From: Bacteroidota bacterium
GTDB taxonomy: Bacteria; Bacteroidota; Bacteroidia; Cytophagales; Cytophagaceae
Reading direction: 5' to 3'
DNA: 64,000 nucleotides
Assembly: GCA_023428135.1 (NCBI GenBank)
Contig: JAEYZG010000016.1
Span: forward strand, 124,001 to 188,000
This document shows positions 17,225 through 26,282 of this stretch, in pieces. How positions within the stretch are numbered: the stretch's first letter is position 1; each line of letters starts with the position of its first letter. Under the pieces are notes generated by a model. The model was not told the origin of the DNA and ran no database searches. It worked only from the letters and a program-made list of their open reading frames with translations. The position numbers and the translations under genes are program-made.

Positions 17225-17815
17225 ATGCCAAAAGTAAAAATTCCAAGAAAAAGCATTTCACTGGACATGACAGCCATGTGTGACATGGCCTTCCTGCTGT
17301 TGACCTTTTTCATGCTCACAACCAAGTTCAAACCGGAGGAGCCTATCGCAGTAGATATGCCATCTTCCATTTCTGAATCCATTCTTCCGGATGCCAACAT
17401 CCTGACGATTTCTATCGGTAAAGATGGAAGAGTTTTTTATGGTATGGATGGTCAGGAGGCTAAGAGAGAAGTTTTAAAAAACATCTCTTCCAAGTACGGA
17501 GTAACTTTTTCTCTTGCTGAAGAGAAGAAATTTATCTTGATGTCTTCATTCGGATCACCAGTGAGCGAACTTAAAAAGGTGCTGGGCTCAAAAGAAGCAG
17601 AAATGAAACAACCAGGCATTCCGATTGACTCTAGTAATAATCAGTTAAGAGACTGGATTGTATACTCTGCCAGAGCTGACAAACAGCTGAAAGTTGCTGT
17701 GAAAGGTGATAAAGAAACAGACTATAAAGTGATAGCAAGAGTTATTGCTATTCTGCAAGACCTGAATATCAATAAAATCAAATTGATCACTACAATGGAG
17801 GCAAAACCTCAGTAG
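17225..17815 (+). CDS. exbD: ExbD/TolR family biopolymer transport protein (first copy)
   Basis: A 196-residue protein with a basic N-terminus (PKVKIPRKSISLDMTAMCDMAFLLLTFFML). The Asp in the membrane span is the proton-carrying residue of the family. The periplasmic domain follows, with a region of about 60 residues before its end (SPVSELKKVLGSKEAEMKQPGIPI) that is longer than in proteobacterial ExbD. Gap to exbB is 18 bases. Confidence 0.93.
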   Translation: MPKVKIPRKSISLDMTAMCDMAFLLLTFFMLTTKFKPEEPIAVDMPSSISESILPDANILTISIGKDGRVFYGMDGQEAKREVLKNISSKYGVTFSLAEEKKFILMSSFGSPVSELKKVLGSKEAEMKQPGIPIDSSNNQLRDWIVYSARADKQLKVAVKGDKETDYKVIARVIAILQDLNINKIKLITTMEAKPQ

Positions 17816-17873
17816 TTCGTTACTCCAAAACAGTTAAATTAAAATTAGTTAGTACTATAAAATCTAACCTAAA

Positions 17874-18383
17874 ATGGCAGAAGTAAATACCGGCGGGGGT
17901 GGTGGTAAGGGTGGTAAAAAAAGAAGTAAGAAGATTTCTACAAAAATAGATATGACACCAATGGTCGATCTTGCATTTCTTCTTATTACATTCTTCATGC
18001 TTACGACTACCTTCAATAAACCGAAGATAATGGAGGTAAAGATGCCAGTGAAAACGGAGGACAATAAAAAAACCAATTATAAGGAATCCGAAACAATGAC
18101 GCTGGTATTGGGAGAAGAAAACAAAGTCTTTTATTTTATGGGGCTGACTAATCCGCAAGTAGAAGCAACGGATTTCTCAGATCAGGGAATAAGAAAAGTA
18201 CTACTACAGAAAAACAAGTCAATACCTGAATTCAAAGTAGTAATTAAGGCGATGGATACTTCCAAATATAAGAACATGGTAGATATTCTTGATGAAATCC
18301 ATATCACAGGAGTAAAATACTATGCAATTGGCAAAATTTCTCCGAAGGATATTGAATTAACCAAAACAGTTCAGGGTAGTTAG
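17874..18383 (+). CDS. exbD: ExbD/TolR family biopolymer transport protein (second copy)
   Basis: A 169-residue paralog of the preceding gene. It starts with a Gly/Lys-rich cytoplasmic tail (NTGGGGGKGGKKRSKK), then the membrane span with its conserved Asp residues (KIDMTPMVDLAFLLITFFML) and a periplasmic domain. Two different ExbD genes in tandem are a known Bacteroidota feature and suggest a hetero-oligomeric ExbD in the complex. Confidence 0.93.
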   Translation: MAEVNTGGGGGKGGKKRSKKISTKIDMTPMVDLAFLLITFFMLTTTFNKPKIMEVKMPVKTEDNKKTNYKESETMTLVLGEENKVFYFMGLTNPQVEATDFSDQGIRKVLLQKNKSIPEFKVVIKAMDTSKYKNMVDILDEIHITGVKYYAIGKISPKDIELTKTVQGS

Positions 18384-18415
18384 TTTATCCGGAATAAACA
18401 TCTAAATTAAGAATT

Positions 18416-19246
18416 ATGAGCATCCTGGAAGAAACGGAAACGATTTCGGTTAAGAAAACAGAAATAAATTCCCAGGCAACCCTTAATGACATTGTTTTTG
18501 AAAACAGAAACAAGGAATACGGTGCTTTTATTATAAGAAAGGAGTATGGACGTTATGTTACTGTTGCAGTCCTAATTTCAGCCGTAGTGTTTTTTGTAGG
18601 TTTAGTATCTCCTCTTATATATAATAAATATAAGCCTGCGGAACAAGAGGAAATAGTAGAAGAGGTTGATCTTGAATTGATGGAGGTCAAAGATGAGCAA
18701 CCTGAAGAACAAATTCCTGTTGAACCTCCTCCTCCGGCAGAGGAACCTCCAAAAGTTGCAATGAGTGAATTCCTTGAGCCTGAAGTAACCAAAGATGAGC
18801 AGGTCGTTAAAGATCCTCCTAAAAATGAGGAGATTGTAAATCCGGGTCCTGTAGATCAGGATGGAGATGCCAACCTGAATGATGTGATTTCTGATGGTAA
18901 CGGCTCGGGTAATGCAATTGTAGATATTCCAGTATCAAATGAACCTCTTTTATATGTTCCTGAAATGCCAGAGTTTAAAGGCAACATGGAGGAGTTTTTT
19001 AGAAAAAACGTAGTATATCCTACAAAAGCTCAGAATAACGGTATAGAAGGAAAGGTATTCGTACAATTTGTTATCAATACTGATGGTACTGTTTCCGATG
19101 TTAAAGCTATCAGAGGAATAGGTTATGGCTGTGATGAAGAAGCAGAGCGTGTAACTAAAAAGATGGTGTGGACTCCTGGTAAGCAGAATGGTGTTGCTGT
19201 GAGAATAAAAAAGGTTTTACCAATCCATTTTAAATTACCGGATTAA
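18416..19246 (+). CDS. tonB: TonB family energy-transducing protein
   Basis: The 276-residue protein has a cytoplasmic N-terminal segment of about 45 residues (LNDIVFENRNKEYGAFIIRKEYG, typical of Bacteroidota TonB), one membrane span (VTVAVLISAVVFFVGLVSPL), an acidic and Pro-rich periplasmic stalk (EEQIPVEPPPPAEEPPKV) and a C-terminal TonB domain (VVYPTKAQNNGIEGKVFVQF, VKAIRGIGYGCDEEAERV). It couples the ExbB/ExbD motor to outer-membrane receptors. A hairpin follows the gene. Confidence 0.95.
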   Translation: MSILEETETISVKKTEINSQATLNDIVFENRNKEYGAFIIRKEYGRYVTVAVLISAVVFFVGLVSPLIYNKYKPAEQEEIVEEVDLELMEVKDEQPEEQIPVEPPPPAEEPPKVAMSEFLEPEVTKDEQVVKDPPKNEEIVNPGPVDQDGDANLNDVISDGNGSGNAIVDIPVSNEPLLYVPEMPEFKGNMEEFFRKNVVYPTKAQNNGIEGKVFVQFVINTDGTVSDVKAIRGIGYGCDEEAERVTKKMVWTPGKQNGVAVRIKKVLPIHFKLPD

Positions 19247-19264
19247 AATATTAATCTTGTCAAA

Positions 19265-19318
19265 ATTTCCTTAATCAGATTATGTTTTTTTTAGTCTGAT
19301 TAAGGATTATCTTTTTAT
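19265..19318 (+). terminator. Hairpin after tonB, probable partial terminator
   Basis: Stem CCTTAATCAGA (19269-19279) with TCTGATTAAGG (19295-19305), 15-base T-rich loop, followed by ATTATCTTTTT. It separates the exb-tonB genes from the next three genes, which may be reached by read-through. Confidence 0.65.
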
Positions 19319-19355
19319 AAGTAGAATAATTAAAGTTTTAAAAATCAAAAAGGTA

Positions 19356-19544
19356 GTGCAGAACGCGTTTTTTTATTTCAAACTATTAATGTCTTTTTTC
19401 TATGTTGGAATAGGCATTTACTTCATTGTTTACCATAAAACAATACAGTTGTTAAATCCTCAGATGAATATAGGTCTGGGTGCATTGCTGATACTTTACG
19501 GTGGGTTCAGGGGATACAGAGCTTTTAAAGATCGTGGAGAATAA
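19356..19544 (+). CDS. Small conserved-type membrane protein of unknown function
   Basis: A 62-residue protein starting at GTG 19356 (an ATG at 19389 would give 51 residues). It has two hydrophobic segments (LLMSFFYVGIGIYFIVY and MNIGLGALLILYGGFRGY) with a short loop and a basic tail, so it is predicted to span the inner membrane twice. It lies between tonB and a PstS-like gene, with 1 base before the latter. I do not recognise a named family. Confidence 0.65.
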   Translation: MQNAFFYFKLLMSFFYVGIGIYFIVYHKTIQLLNPQMNIGLGALLILYGGFRGYRAFKDRGE

Positions 19545-19545
19545 A

Positions 19546-20487
19546 ATGCAATTTAATTTTCGGATATATCATATTTTTATTTTACTGTCACTGGCATTTT
19601 CCTGTCAGGAGAAAAGTAATAAGAACATTGAAGCACCAACTGATACTCCTGTAAAGGGGCAAATTCATATTTTTTCTGATGCTTCTTTTAAGCCAGTGAT
19701 TCTTCCTGAAAAGAATACTTTTGAAGGTATTTACACCAATGCTAAAATAGATATATCCTTTACCTCTGAAAGAACAGCAATAGATTCCTTTTTAAGGGGA
19801 AAAACAGAAATGATAGTGGTTGGGAGGCCCTTAAACGATAAAGAATTATCTCCCTTTAAAGCAAAAGGAATCAAAGTTATCCAGGATATTATAGCTAAAG
19901 ACGCAATTGCTTTTGTCCTCAATAAAAATTTTCCGGATTCAGTATTAAGTGTTAATCAACTCAAGGAGATACTTTCAGGCAAAGTAAAAAACTGGAAAGA
20001 AGTCAATCCCTCATTTACATCAGGTAAAATTGTAATTGCTGTAGATCAGGGCAACTCCGGAAACTTGTTTTTCCTTAAAGATAGTCTTGGACTGAATATC
20101 AAAAATGTAGAGATTTTTTCTGCAGATTCTGTTGCCGGAGTTATAGATTATGTTAAAACTCATAAAAATGCGATGGGAATCATAGGCGTATCATGGTTGA
20201 GCGATGCTGATGATAAAGATTCTTATGACTATTTCGGGCAGGTAAGAGTGGCTGGTTTATATAAAGACAACAGGGATAAGTTTGCATTACCTTTTCAAGG
20301 GAATATTGCTGACGGGTCCTATCCATTGAATAGAAATATATATATGATATATAGCGGAGCGAGAACGGGCCTTAGAACTGGATTTGCTTCTTTTGTTCTG
20401 GGGGACAGAGGACAGAAAATAATTCTTAAAACAGGAATAGTGCCGGCAAAAATGCCAGGTAGAGATATTGAGTTTAAGTACGAATAA
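19546..20487 (+). CDS. PstS-like substrate-binding lipoprotein in the TonB cluster
   Basis: Start ATG 19546 was chosen because it gives a clean lipoprotein signal (IYHIFILLSLAFSC) and follows the previous stop by 1 base. The 313-residue product resembles phosphate-binding PstS proteins (FEGIYTNAKIDISFTSERTA, VNQLKEILSGKVKNWKEV, VDQGNSGNLFFLKDSLGL), but the usual phosphate-contacting GSTT and TSGT motifs are altered (SDAS, NSGN). No pstCAB genes are near, so it is unlikely to serve a classic ABC importer. Its place behind tonB suggests a role tied to the TonB complex. Confidence 0.8.
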   Translation: MQFNFRIYHIFILLSLAFSCQEKSNKNIEAPTDTPVKGQIHIFSDASFKPVILPEKNTFEGIYTNAKIDISFTSERTAIDSFLRGKTEMIVVGRPLNDKELSPFKAKGIKVIQDIIAKDAIAFVLNKNFPDSVLSVNQLKEILSGKVKNWKEVNPSFTSGKIVIAVDQGNSGNLFFLKDSLGLNIKNVEIFSADSVAGVIDYVKTHKNAMGIIGVSWLSDADDKDSYDYFGQVRVAGLYKDNRDKFALPFQGNIADGSYPLNRNIYMIYSGARTGLRTGFASFVLGDRGQKIILKTGIVPAKMPGRDIEFKYE

Positions 20488-20503
20488 AAAATTTTATCAA
20501 GCA

Positions 20504-22063
20504 ATGAGAAAAGGTATTTTAGTTGGATTTGCATTAATGCAAACATTGATGATGAATGCTCAGACTGTACAGGATGCTACCAAAAGCATTGAATTGGAAC
20601 AGTATGAAAAGGCCAAAAAAATTTTGGTAGAACTGAGTAAAAAGGATCAGAAAAACCCTGAAATAGCTTACCAGCTTTCTGATGTTTATTATCAGACAGG
20701 AAATGCAGATTCTGCAAAGATTGTAGCGGAACAAGCTCTGGCAAAAAATGAAAACGCTCTCTATTACGTTGCTTTGGGCAAAGCAGTTTATGAAAACAAT
20801 GATAAATCAGGCGAAAACTATTTTGAAAAAGCTTTGGCTCTTTCAAAATCCAAAGATCCAAAAGTCCTGGCAGGTATAGCTGAGTTTTATATAAATTCGG
20901 TTAAATACAAAAATGCAGATAAAGCCATTGCATTACTTCAGACCGCTATAAGCAGGGACGATAAAAATCCATATTACTATTCTCTGATGGGAGATGCATA
21001 CCTTGTTAAAAATGAGGGGGCCAAAGCAATTGAAAATTTTAAGAAAGCTTTAAATGCCAAACCTGGTTTTCCTATGGCATATCTTAAGATCGGTAATATT
21101 TATAATAGGGCAAGAAACTATAATGAAGGTTTAAAATATTACAATGAAGGTCTTGAGAAAAATCCTGATTATGTACTGTTTCATCGTCAGATCGGAGACC
21201 TTTACTACAGAGCTAAACAATATCAGAAGGCGATTGCCAGCTATAAAGTTTATGTAGAAAACACAGATAAAAATGCTGACAATGATTTTCGATATGCATC
21301 TTTTCTATTCCTGAATGAAAACTATAAAGATGCCTTAACGATATTTGAAAATCTTAAGAGAAATGATTATCCAAATCCAATTCTATACAGGCTTTTGGGG
21401 TATAGCTATTATGAAACAGGTGATGTCTCAAAAGGCTTAGAATATATGAATGAGTATTGGAAAAAAACAAATGACAAATTGGTTATAGGAACTGATTACG
21501 AATATATGGGTAAGATTTATTCAAAATCAGGCAATGACTCATTAGCTATAATCAATTATAAAAAAGCTGTTGAAAAAGACTCATCTAAAATTGAATTGAT
21601 CAGTGAAGTTGCAGGGATGTATTTTACGAATAAGCAATATGGAAAGGCAGCAGAAATGTTTGAAGCCAGAATTGCAAAAATAACCCCTACGGCACAGGAT
21701 TACCTGAATCTTGGAAAATCTTATTACTATGACAAAAACTATTCAGCTGCAGATTCTGCTTTTGCTAAAATAGTTGAAATTGTCCCAACATCACCTACTG
21801 GATATCTTTGGAGGGCCAGAGCTAATTATTCAGCAGATACAGCTCCTGATAAAGGCAAAGCCAAACCTTACTACGAAAAAGTGATCGAACTGACTCAGGA
21901 AGATGTTCAGAAAAATAAAAAAGAAATTACTGATTCCTATGCGTATCTGGCTTATTACTATTCTGTAAACAAGGATAAAGCCAAATCCAATGAATACTGG
22001 ACAAAAGTGCTGGAATTAGATCCTGAAAATAAATTGGCAAAACAAGCTCTCGGAAAAAAATAA
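20504..22063 (+). CDS. TPR-repeat protein, exported
   Basis: The start at ATG 20504 gives a signal peptide (KGILVGFALMQTLMMNAQ) and a 519-residue product. It is nearly all tetratricopeptide repeats, roughly a dozen, for example NPEIAYQLSDVYYQTGNADS, NPYYYSLMGDAYLVKNEGAK, FPMAYLKIGNIYNRARNY and YVLFHRQIGDLYYRAKQY. TPR proteins are protein-protein scaffolds; here it is probably periplasmic. It follows the PstS-like gene by 16 bases and closes the operon before a strong terminator, so it is likely a partner of the TonB/PstS-like module. Confidence 0.88.
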   Translation: MRKGILVGFALMQTLMMNAQTVQDATKSIELEQYEKAKKILVELSKKDQKNPEIAYQLSDVYYQTGNADSAKIVAEQALAKNENALYYVALGKAVYENNDKSGENYFEKALALSKSKDPKVLAGIAEFYINSVKYKNADKAIALLQTAISRDDKNPYYYSLMGDAYLVKNEGAKAIENFKKALNAKPGFPMAYLKIGNIYNRARNYNEGLKYYNEGLEKNPDYVLFHRQIGDLYYRAKQYQKAIASYKVYVENTDKNADNDFRYASFLFLNENYKDALTIFENLKRNDYPNPILYRLLGYSYYETGDVSKGLEYMNEYWKKTNDKLVIGTDYEYMGKIYSKSGNDSLAIINYKKAVEKDSSKIELISEVAGMYFTNKQYGKAAEMFEARIAKITPTAQDYLNLGKSYYYDKNYSAADSAFAKIVEIVPTSPTGYLWRARANYSADTAPDKGKAKPYYEKVIELTQEDVQKNKKEITDSYAYLAYYYSVNKDKAKSNEYWTKVLELDPENKLAKQALGKK

Positions 22064-22087
22064 CAGAGTTGATAAAATTTCTAATTT

Positions 22088-22122
22088 AAAAGGTGCCTGA
22101 AGAAATTCAGGCACCTTTTTTG
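22088..22122 (+). terminator. Terminator of the TonB cluster
   Basis: Stem AAAAGGTGCCTGA (22088-22100) with TCAGGCACCTTTT (22107-22119), 6-base loop, followed by T-run. Confidence 0.9.
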
Positions 22123-22216
22123 TATGTGATTTTATGTAGAATTTCAAGAAAAAATGTAACAAATCTAGATCAAAATGGATTGTTATAATATTATAGGAAG
22201 GCCAAAAACAAGTAAT

Positions 22217-22591
22217 ATGTCAACACAAAATATTCACATCGCAATGGGAAGCCTGGCATACTCAATTGCAAAGGCTGATGGTGCAATCCAATCAGAGGAG
22301 AAGGAAACGATTAAAAGCTTGGCCCAAAGGGAGTTTCAGCTGGGTGACGGTGATATTGAATGGATTGATCAGATGTTCAATAAATTGGAGAAGGCTAATA
22401 TACCTTTGGAAGATGCCTACAATTATGCCTTAGATACCCTGGAAGCAAACAGGTTCCATTTTGATTTTACCCAAAGTATGAAATCAAAATGCATCAGTTT
22501 TATGGAAAGAGTAGCCGAAGCTTTTAATGAAACTTCAGTTGAGGAGAGGTCTATTATTTCCAGGTTTAAGAAGGATGTGCAACGCTTTTAG
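22217..22591 (+). CDS. TerB-like helical domain protein
   Basis: Start ATG 22217 (MSTQNIHIAMGSLAYSIAKADG) is preferred over the ATG at 22175, which adds 14 unconvincing residues. The 124-residue product has the TerB/DjlA-like pattern: AYSIAKADGAIQSEEKETIKSL followed by acidic helices. TerB-like domains bind metals or act as scaffolds in stress and envelope systems. The protein is cytoplasmic (no signal). It appears to be a single gene. Confidence 0.7.
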   Translation: MSTQNIHIAMGSLAYSIAKADGAIQSEEKETIKSLAQREFQLGDGDIEWIDQMFNKLEKANIPLEDAYNYALDTLEANRFHFDFTQSMKSKCISFMERVAEAFNETSVEERSIISRFKKDVQRF

Positions 22592-22601
22592 TTGTAGTTG
22601 T

Positions 22602-22697
22602 TTAAAAGATTGCGTCCAGAATACCGGCCACTGCTAGGAAAATGATCAATACTCCAATTAAGGCAATTATAACAATTGTTCTTATTATTGTTCCCAT
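22602..22697 (-). CDS. Possible 31-residue membrane microprotein
   Basis: A complete short frame, ATG at 22697 to TAA at 22602, encodes a single hydrophobic helix (MGTIIRTIVIIALIGVLIIF, then LAVAGILDAIF) with one basic residue near the start, as expected of a single-span membrane peptide. It fills the gap between two plus-strand genes in the opposite direction. No clear ribosome site is seen, and no homologue is recalled. Confidence 0.35.
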   Translation of the reverse strand: MGTIIRTIVIIALIGVLIIFLAVAGILDAIF

Positions 22698-22782
22698 TTC
22701 TTTGTTTTGGTGTTTTAATATTAACTAAACAGACTCTCCATTGTTAATTACAAGAGGGTAATTGCACTTAAATTTTTAGAAT

Positions 22783-23385
22783 TTGGGGCCTGAATCAATT
22801 ATTGAATTTGGAGGATTTGCCATTCTTCTGGTGCTCGTATTTATAGAGACTGGTTTGCTCATTGGCATATTAATCCCCGGTGGTGAAACTCTTCTTTTTA
22901 CAGCTGGCCTTTTATCCGGAAGTGAGGTACTTAATGTGCCCCTGCCTTTTTTAATGATTACTCTGACATTGGCCTCCATTGCAGGAGATCTTACAGGGTA
23001 TACAATTGGCATGAAAACCAGACGGCATCTGTTTAACAGAGAAGACAGTTTTATTTTTAAAAGGAGTTATCTCGATAGAGCAAAAGCGTTTTACAGAAAA
23101 CATGGTCCAGTCGCAATTATACTGGGTCGCTTTTTTCCAATAATCAGAACAGTCAATCCTTTAATGAATGGCGCTATAGATCAGCCTTACATGCGATTTT
23201 TTTCCATGACGACCATTGGTTGTACACTTTATGTAAACTCAATTCTTCTGATTGGTTTTTATCTGGGTAAAACATTTTCTTTTTTGAAAAGCTACCTTGA
23301 AGTCATACTCCTTGGCATCGTTTTACTCTTTGTTCTGCCACTTTTAATAAGGATTAGAAAGGAAAAGAAAAACAAGGAAGGTTAA
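22783..23385 (+). CDS. DedA family inner-membrane protein (TTG start)
   Basis: The 200-residue protein has the DedA/SNARE-associated layout: IEFGGFAILLVLVFIETGLL, GILIPGGETLLFTAGLLSG, GDLTGYTIGMKTRR, and the re-entrant FYRKHGPVAIILGRFFPIIRTVNPLMNG motif, followed by two further spans. Family members are linked to phospholipid flipping and envelope homeostasis. An in-frame stop at 22777 and the absence of ATG before about residue 65 force the start to TTG 22783, an uncommon codon. The family's normal N-terminus begins right there. Confidence 0.9.
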   Translation: MGPESIIEFGGFAILLVLVFIETGLLIGILIPGGETLLFTAGLLSGSEVLNVPLPFLMITLTLASIAGDLTGYTIGMKTRRHLFNREDSFIFKRSYLDRAKAFYRKHGPVAIILGRFFPIIRTVNPLMNGAIDQPYMRFFSMTTIGCTLYVNSILLIGFYLGKTFSFLKSYLEVILLGIVLLFVLPLLIRIRKEKKNKEG

Positions 23386-23462
23386 TTCAAATTATTGAAT
23401 AATTTTGTTCTCCCAATAATTAAGAATTAAAATCTTCCAGGAAGGGAAGAAAACATATCAGA

Positions 23463-23723
23463 ATGATTGAAATAGTTGCATTATACTTCTTACTGAAAAA
23501 TTTAGGTAAACTTGCTAAAGAAAAAGGACAATCATCCGTGCAATGGATAGTATTTGGTTTTCTGGCATGGATTTGTGGTGAGCTTAGCGGTATTGTTTTG
23601 GTACTCAATTTTATAGGACAGGAATATTTTATTTTTAGTATGTTTTTTGGAATCGGAATGGCTTATCTCTTCTTTTTGATCGTAAAAAGTAAGTTACAGG
23701 GCCTACCTGATACTGAAAACTGA
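23463..23723 (+). CDS. Small membrane protein of unknown function
   Basis: An 86-residue protein with an N-terminal segment (MIEIVALYFLLKNLGKLAKEKG) and two membrane spans (QWIVFGFLAWICGELSGIVL and FIFSMFFGIGMAYLFFLIV). Similar small proteins occur in Bacteroidota without known function. It precedes the OmpA-like gene by 6 bases and is probably co-transcribed with it. Confidence 0.75.
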   Translation: MIEIVALYFLLKNLGKLAKEKGQSSVQWIVFGFLAWICGELSGIVLVLNFIGQEYFIFSMFFGIGMAYLFFLIVKSKLQGLPDTEN

Positions 23724-23729
23724 TACTAT

Positions 23730-25232
23730 ATGAATAAAAAGCTATTTCTGTTCGTATTAAACTTTATTTCCCTGGCTGTTTTCAGTCAAAAAAACACGAA
23801 TACAAATCTGCAAACCCTGGGCAATCCTGTAAATACTATTGAAAATTCTGAATTTGCTCCAACCATTAGTGCAGACGGAAATACATTAATTTTTGAATCA
23901 GATAAGGGCGGTCGTTGGCGATTGTATATGTCCTCTCAGGTACAGCCGGGAGTTTGGACAAAACCGATAGATATTGCAGCCATTAATAATGTGGTCGGGC
24001 CAAATGATTTCTTAGGTGGACCTTGTTTGAGCTACGACGGCTCCACCTTGTTCTTTACTTCAAATATGAAAGGTGGTATGGGGGGGATTGATATTTGGTA
24101 CAGTAAAAGAACTGGAAATAACTGGAGTGCTCCAAAAAATCTAGGAAAACCTGTTAATTCAGCCGGGTACGATGGCTTTCCTTCTTTATCTCCGGATGGT
24201 AAAATCCTTTATTTCATGAGAGCGGGCGAAAAGAATACTTCAACCGGCCAGAGATGTTGCAAACTTTATACTGCTACTCGACGAGGCGCATTTTTTATTA
24301 ATCCGGTTCCATTGCCTTATCCTGTAAACTCTGGTTGTGAGGGATATCCGAGAATAATGGCAGATGGCAAAACCCTTATATATTCTTCCTATAAACCGGA
24401 AGGTAAAGGTGGTTATGATCTTTATCACTCCAAATTGAAATATGGCAAATGGACCAAACCTGTGCCATTGGATTTCATTAATACATCAAAAGACGATGAA
24501 TTGATTTCTGTACCTGCTTCCGGAGATGTTATTTATCTTTCATCCACTTTAAGCAATAATAAGGATGACATCTATAAGGTAGAGTTACCGGGTGAGTTCA
24601 GGCCTGAAAAGGTGATTTCTGTAGAAGGGTTTATCAAGGATGAAGAAACTAGCAAACCTATTGCTTCAACCATTCAGCTTAATAATTTTAAAACCAAAGA
24701 AAAGGTAGCAGAAGTTACCAATGATTCTGTTACAGGGAAATTTCAAGTATACATAGAGGAAGGACAGACTTATGACTTTTCTATAAGTTCTAAAGGTCAT
24801 ACTTTTCACTCAGAGGTTCTAAAACCTGACTCTGTGAAAAGGTATCAAAAGTTTGAAAAAAACATTAAGTTAAAACCTCTCAAAAAGAATACTTCTTTTG
24901 TTTTAAATAATATTTTCTTCGAATTTGATTCTGCTTCGCTATCGACAACTTCTTTTTTTGAGTTGGACAGGGTGGTGGATCTCATGAAGGCAAATAAAAC
25001 TCTTGTAGTGGAAATCTCTGCACATACAGACGACAAAGGAAGTGATGATTACAATAATAAGTTATCTCAAAACAGAGCGGAATCAGTTGTTAGATATCTA
25101 ACTTCAAAAGGTATTATAGCTGAAAGACTTGTAGCTAAAGGTTTGGGAAAGACAATGCCTGCGGTGTCTAATGATTCGGACGAAAACCGTGCTAAAAACC
25201 GAAGGGTGGAATTCAAAATTTTGAAAATCTGA
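23730..25232 (+). CDS. OmpA-family outer-membrane-associated protein with PD40 propeller
   Basis: The 500-residue protein has a signal peptide (LFLFVLNFISLAVFSQ), then five to six PD40/WD40-like blades (FAPTISADGNTLIFESDKGG, GPCLSYDGSTLFFTSN, GFPSLSPDGKILYFM, YPRIMADGKTLIYSSYKPEG), a small beta-sandwich domain at about 290-385, and a C-terminal OmpA/Pal domain at about 390-500 (IFFEFDSASL, EISAHTDDKGSDDYNNKLSQ, NRAKNRRVEFKI). The OmpA domain binds peptidoglycan non-covalently. The family is common in Bacteroidota, sometimes next to PorP/SprF genes. It is followed by the Gfo/Idh/MocA gene after 3 bases. Confidence 0.92.
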   Translation: MNKKLFLFVLNFISLAVFSQKNTNTNLQTLGNPVNTIENSEFAPTISADGNTLIFESDKGGRWRLYMSSQVQPGVWTKPIDIAAINNVVGPNDFLGGPCLSYDGSTLFFTSNMKGGMGGIDIWYSKRTGNNWSAPKNLGKPVNSAGYDGFPSLSPDGKILYFMRAGEKNTSTGQRCCKLYTATRRGAFFINPVPLPYPVNSGCEGYPRIMADGKTLIYSSYKPEGKGGYDLYHSKLKYGKWTKPVPLDFINTSKDDELISVPASGDVIYLSSTLSNNKDDIYKVELPGEFRPEKVISVEGFIKDEETSKPIASTIQLNNFKTKEKVAEVTNDSVTGKFQVYIEEGQTYDFSISSKGHTFHSEVLKPDSVKRYQKFEKNIKLKPLKKNTSFVLNNIFFEFDSASLSTTSFFELDRVVDLMKANKTLVVEISAHTDDKGSDDYNNKLSQNRAESVVRYLTSKGIIAERLVAKGLGKTMPAVSNDSDENRAKNRRVEFKILKI

Positions 25233-25235
25233 AAT

Positions 25236-26282
25236 ATGTCAATTGATCCGATTAATACAGCAATAGCGGGATATGGAGCCGCAGGAGAGTTTTATCATGC
25301 ACCTTTTATTGCAAGTTTACCTCAATTTAAATTAGCCAGTGTTCAGGAAAGACATAAAGAACAGTCAAAGGTGAAGTTTCCTGATATGAAGGTTGTCAGA
25401 AGCTTTAAAGAATTAACAAAGGATCCGGATATTGAACTAATTATTATTACTACTCCCAATGAATATCATTTTCCGATGGCAAAGGAAGCTATGGAGATGG
25501 GTAAACATGTTGTAGTAGATAAGCCAATTACAGTTACCTCAGCTGAAGCAGAGCAACTGATTAATGTTTCCAAAGAGACAGGAAAGATCCTTACTGTTTA
25601 TCAAAACAGAAGGCTTGATGCCGGCTTTCTTACAATTAAAAAGATAAAAGAGGAGAATGGATTCGGAAAAGTCAGGCACTATGAAGCTCACTTTGATCGT
25701 TTTCGTCCTGCCATTAAAGACTCCTGGAGAGAGAAAGAAACTCCGGGAGGAGGACTGTTGTACGATCTTGGTGTTCATTTGCTGGATCAGACTATTTACC
25801 TTTGGGGAAAACCTCAGTCTATCACTGCAAAGATCGAAAGACAAAGACCTGATGCGGTTGTAGATGATTTCTTCGAGATTATTCTTCAGTATCATGGATT
25901 TAAAGCAGTAGTAAAAGCAGGAATGCTGGTGGAAGAAAAAACTCCTCAGCTTTACGTTGAGGGTTCTAAATTGACTTACTTCCGTTATGACCTGGATCCA
26001 CAGGAAGCAGCTCTAAAGAAGGGATTGTTCCCAAGGGATGCAGCATGGGAAACGGAAACTGTTCCTACTCACGGATTTACCAGAAATACTGATTGCGAAG
26101 AATCAGAATATCCTTCGGAAAGAGGAAATTATCCTTATTTCTACAAGAATCTGGCTAAGGTAATAAGGGAAGGAGCAGACCTCCTGGTAAAGCCGGAAGA
26201 GGCACTGTATGTGATCAAACTGATTGAGTTGGCTAAAGTTAGCAGTGAAGAGAAAAGAACTATTGTTTTAAGTAATGTTTAA
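25236..26282 (+). CDS. Gfo/Idh/MocA family NAD(P)-dependent oxidoreductase
   Basis: The 348-residue protein starts with a Rossmann motif (NTAIAGYGAAGEFYHAPFI) and carries the family's VVDKPITVTSAEAEQLI (catalytic Lys in DKP), and the C-terminal fold with GGGLLYDLGVHLLDQTIYLWG, where His is part of the active site. It probably oxidises or reduces a sugar, inositol or cyclic polyol; the substrate cannot be inferred. Its last 8 bases overlap the next gene. Confidence 0.92.
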   Translation: MSIDPINTAIAGYGAAGEFYHAPFIASLPQFKLASVQERHKEQSKVKFPDMKVVRSFKELTKDPDIELIIITTPNEYHFPMAKEAMEMGKHVVVDKPITVTSAEAEQLINVSKETGKILTVYQNRRLDAGFLTIKKIKEENGFGKVRHYEAHFDRFRPAIKDSWREKETPGGGLLYDLGVHLLDQTIYLWGKPQSITAKIERQRPDAVVDDFFEIILQYHGFKAVVKAGMLVEEKTPQLYVEGSKLTYFRYDLDPQEAALKKGLFPRDAAWETETVPTHGFTRNTDCEESEYPSERGNYPYFYKNLAKVIREGADLLVKPEEALYVIKLIELAKVSSEEKRTIVLSNV

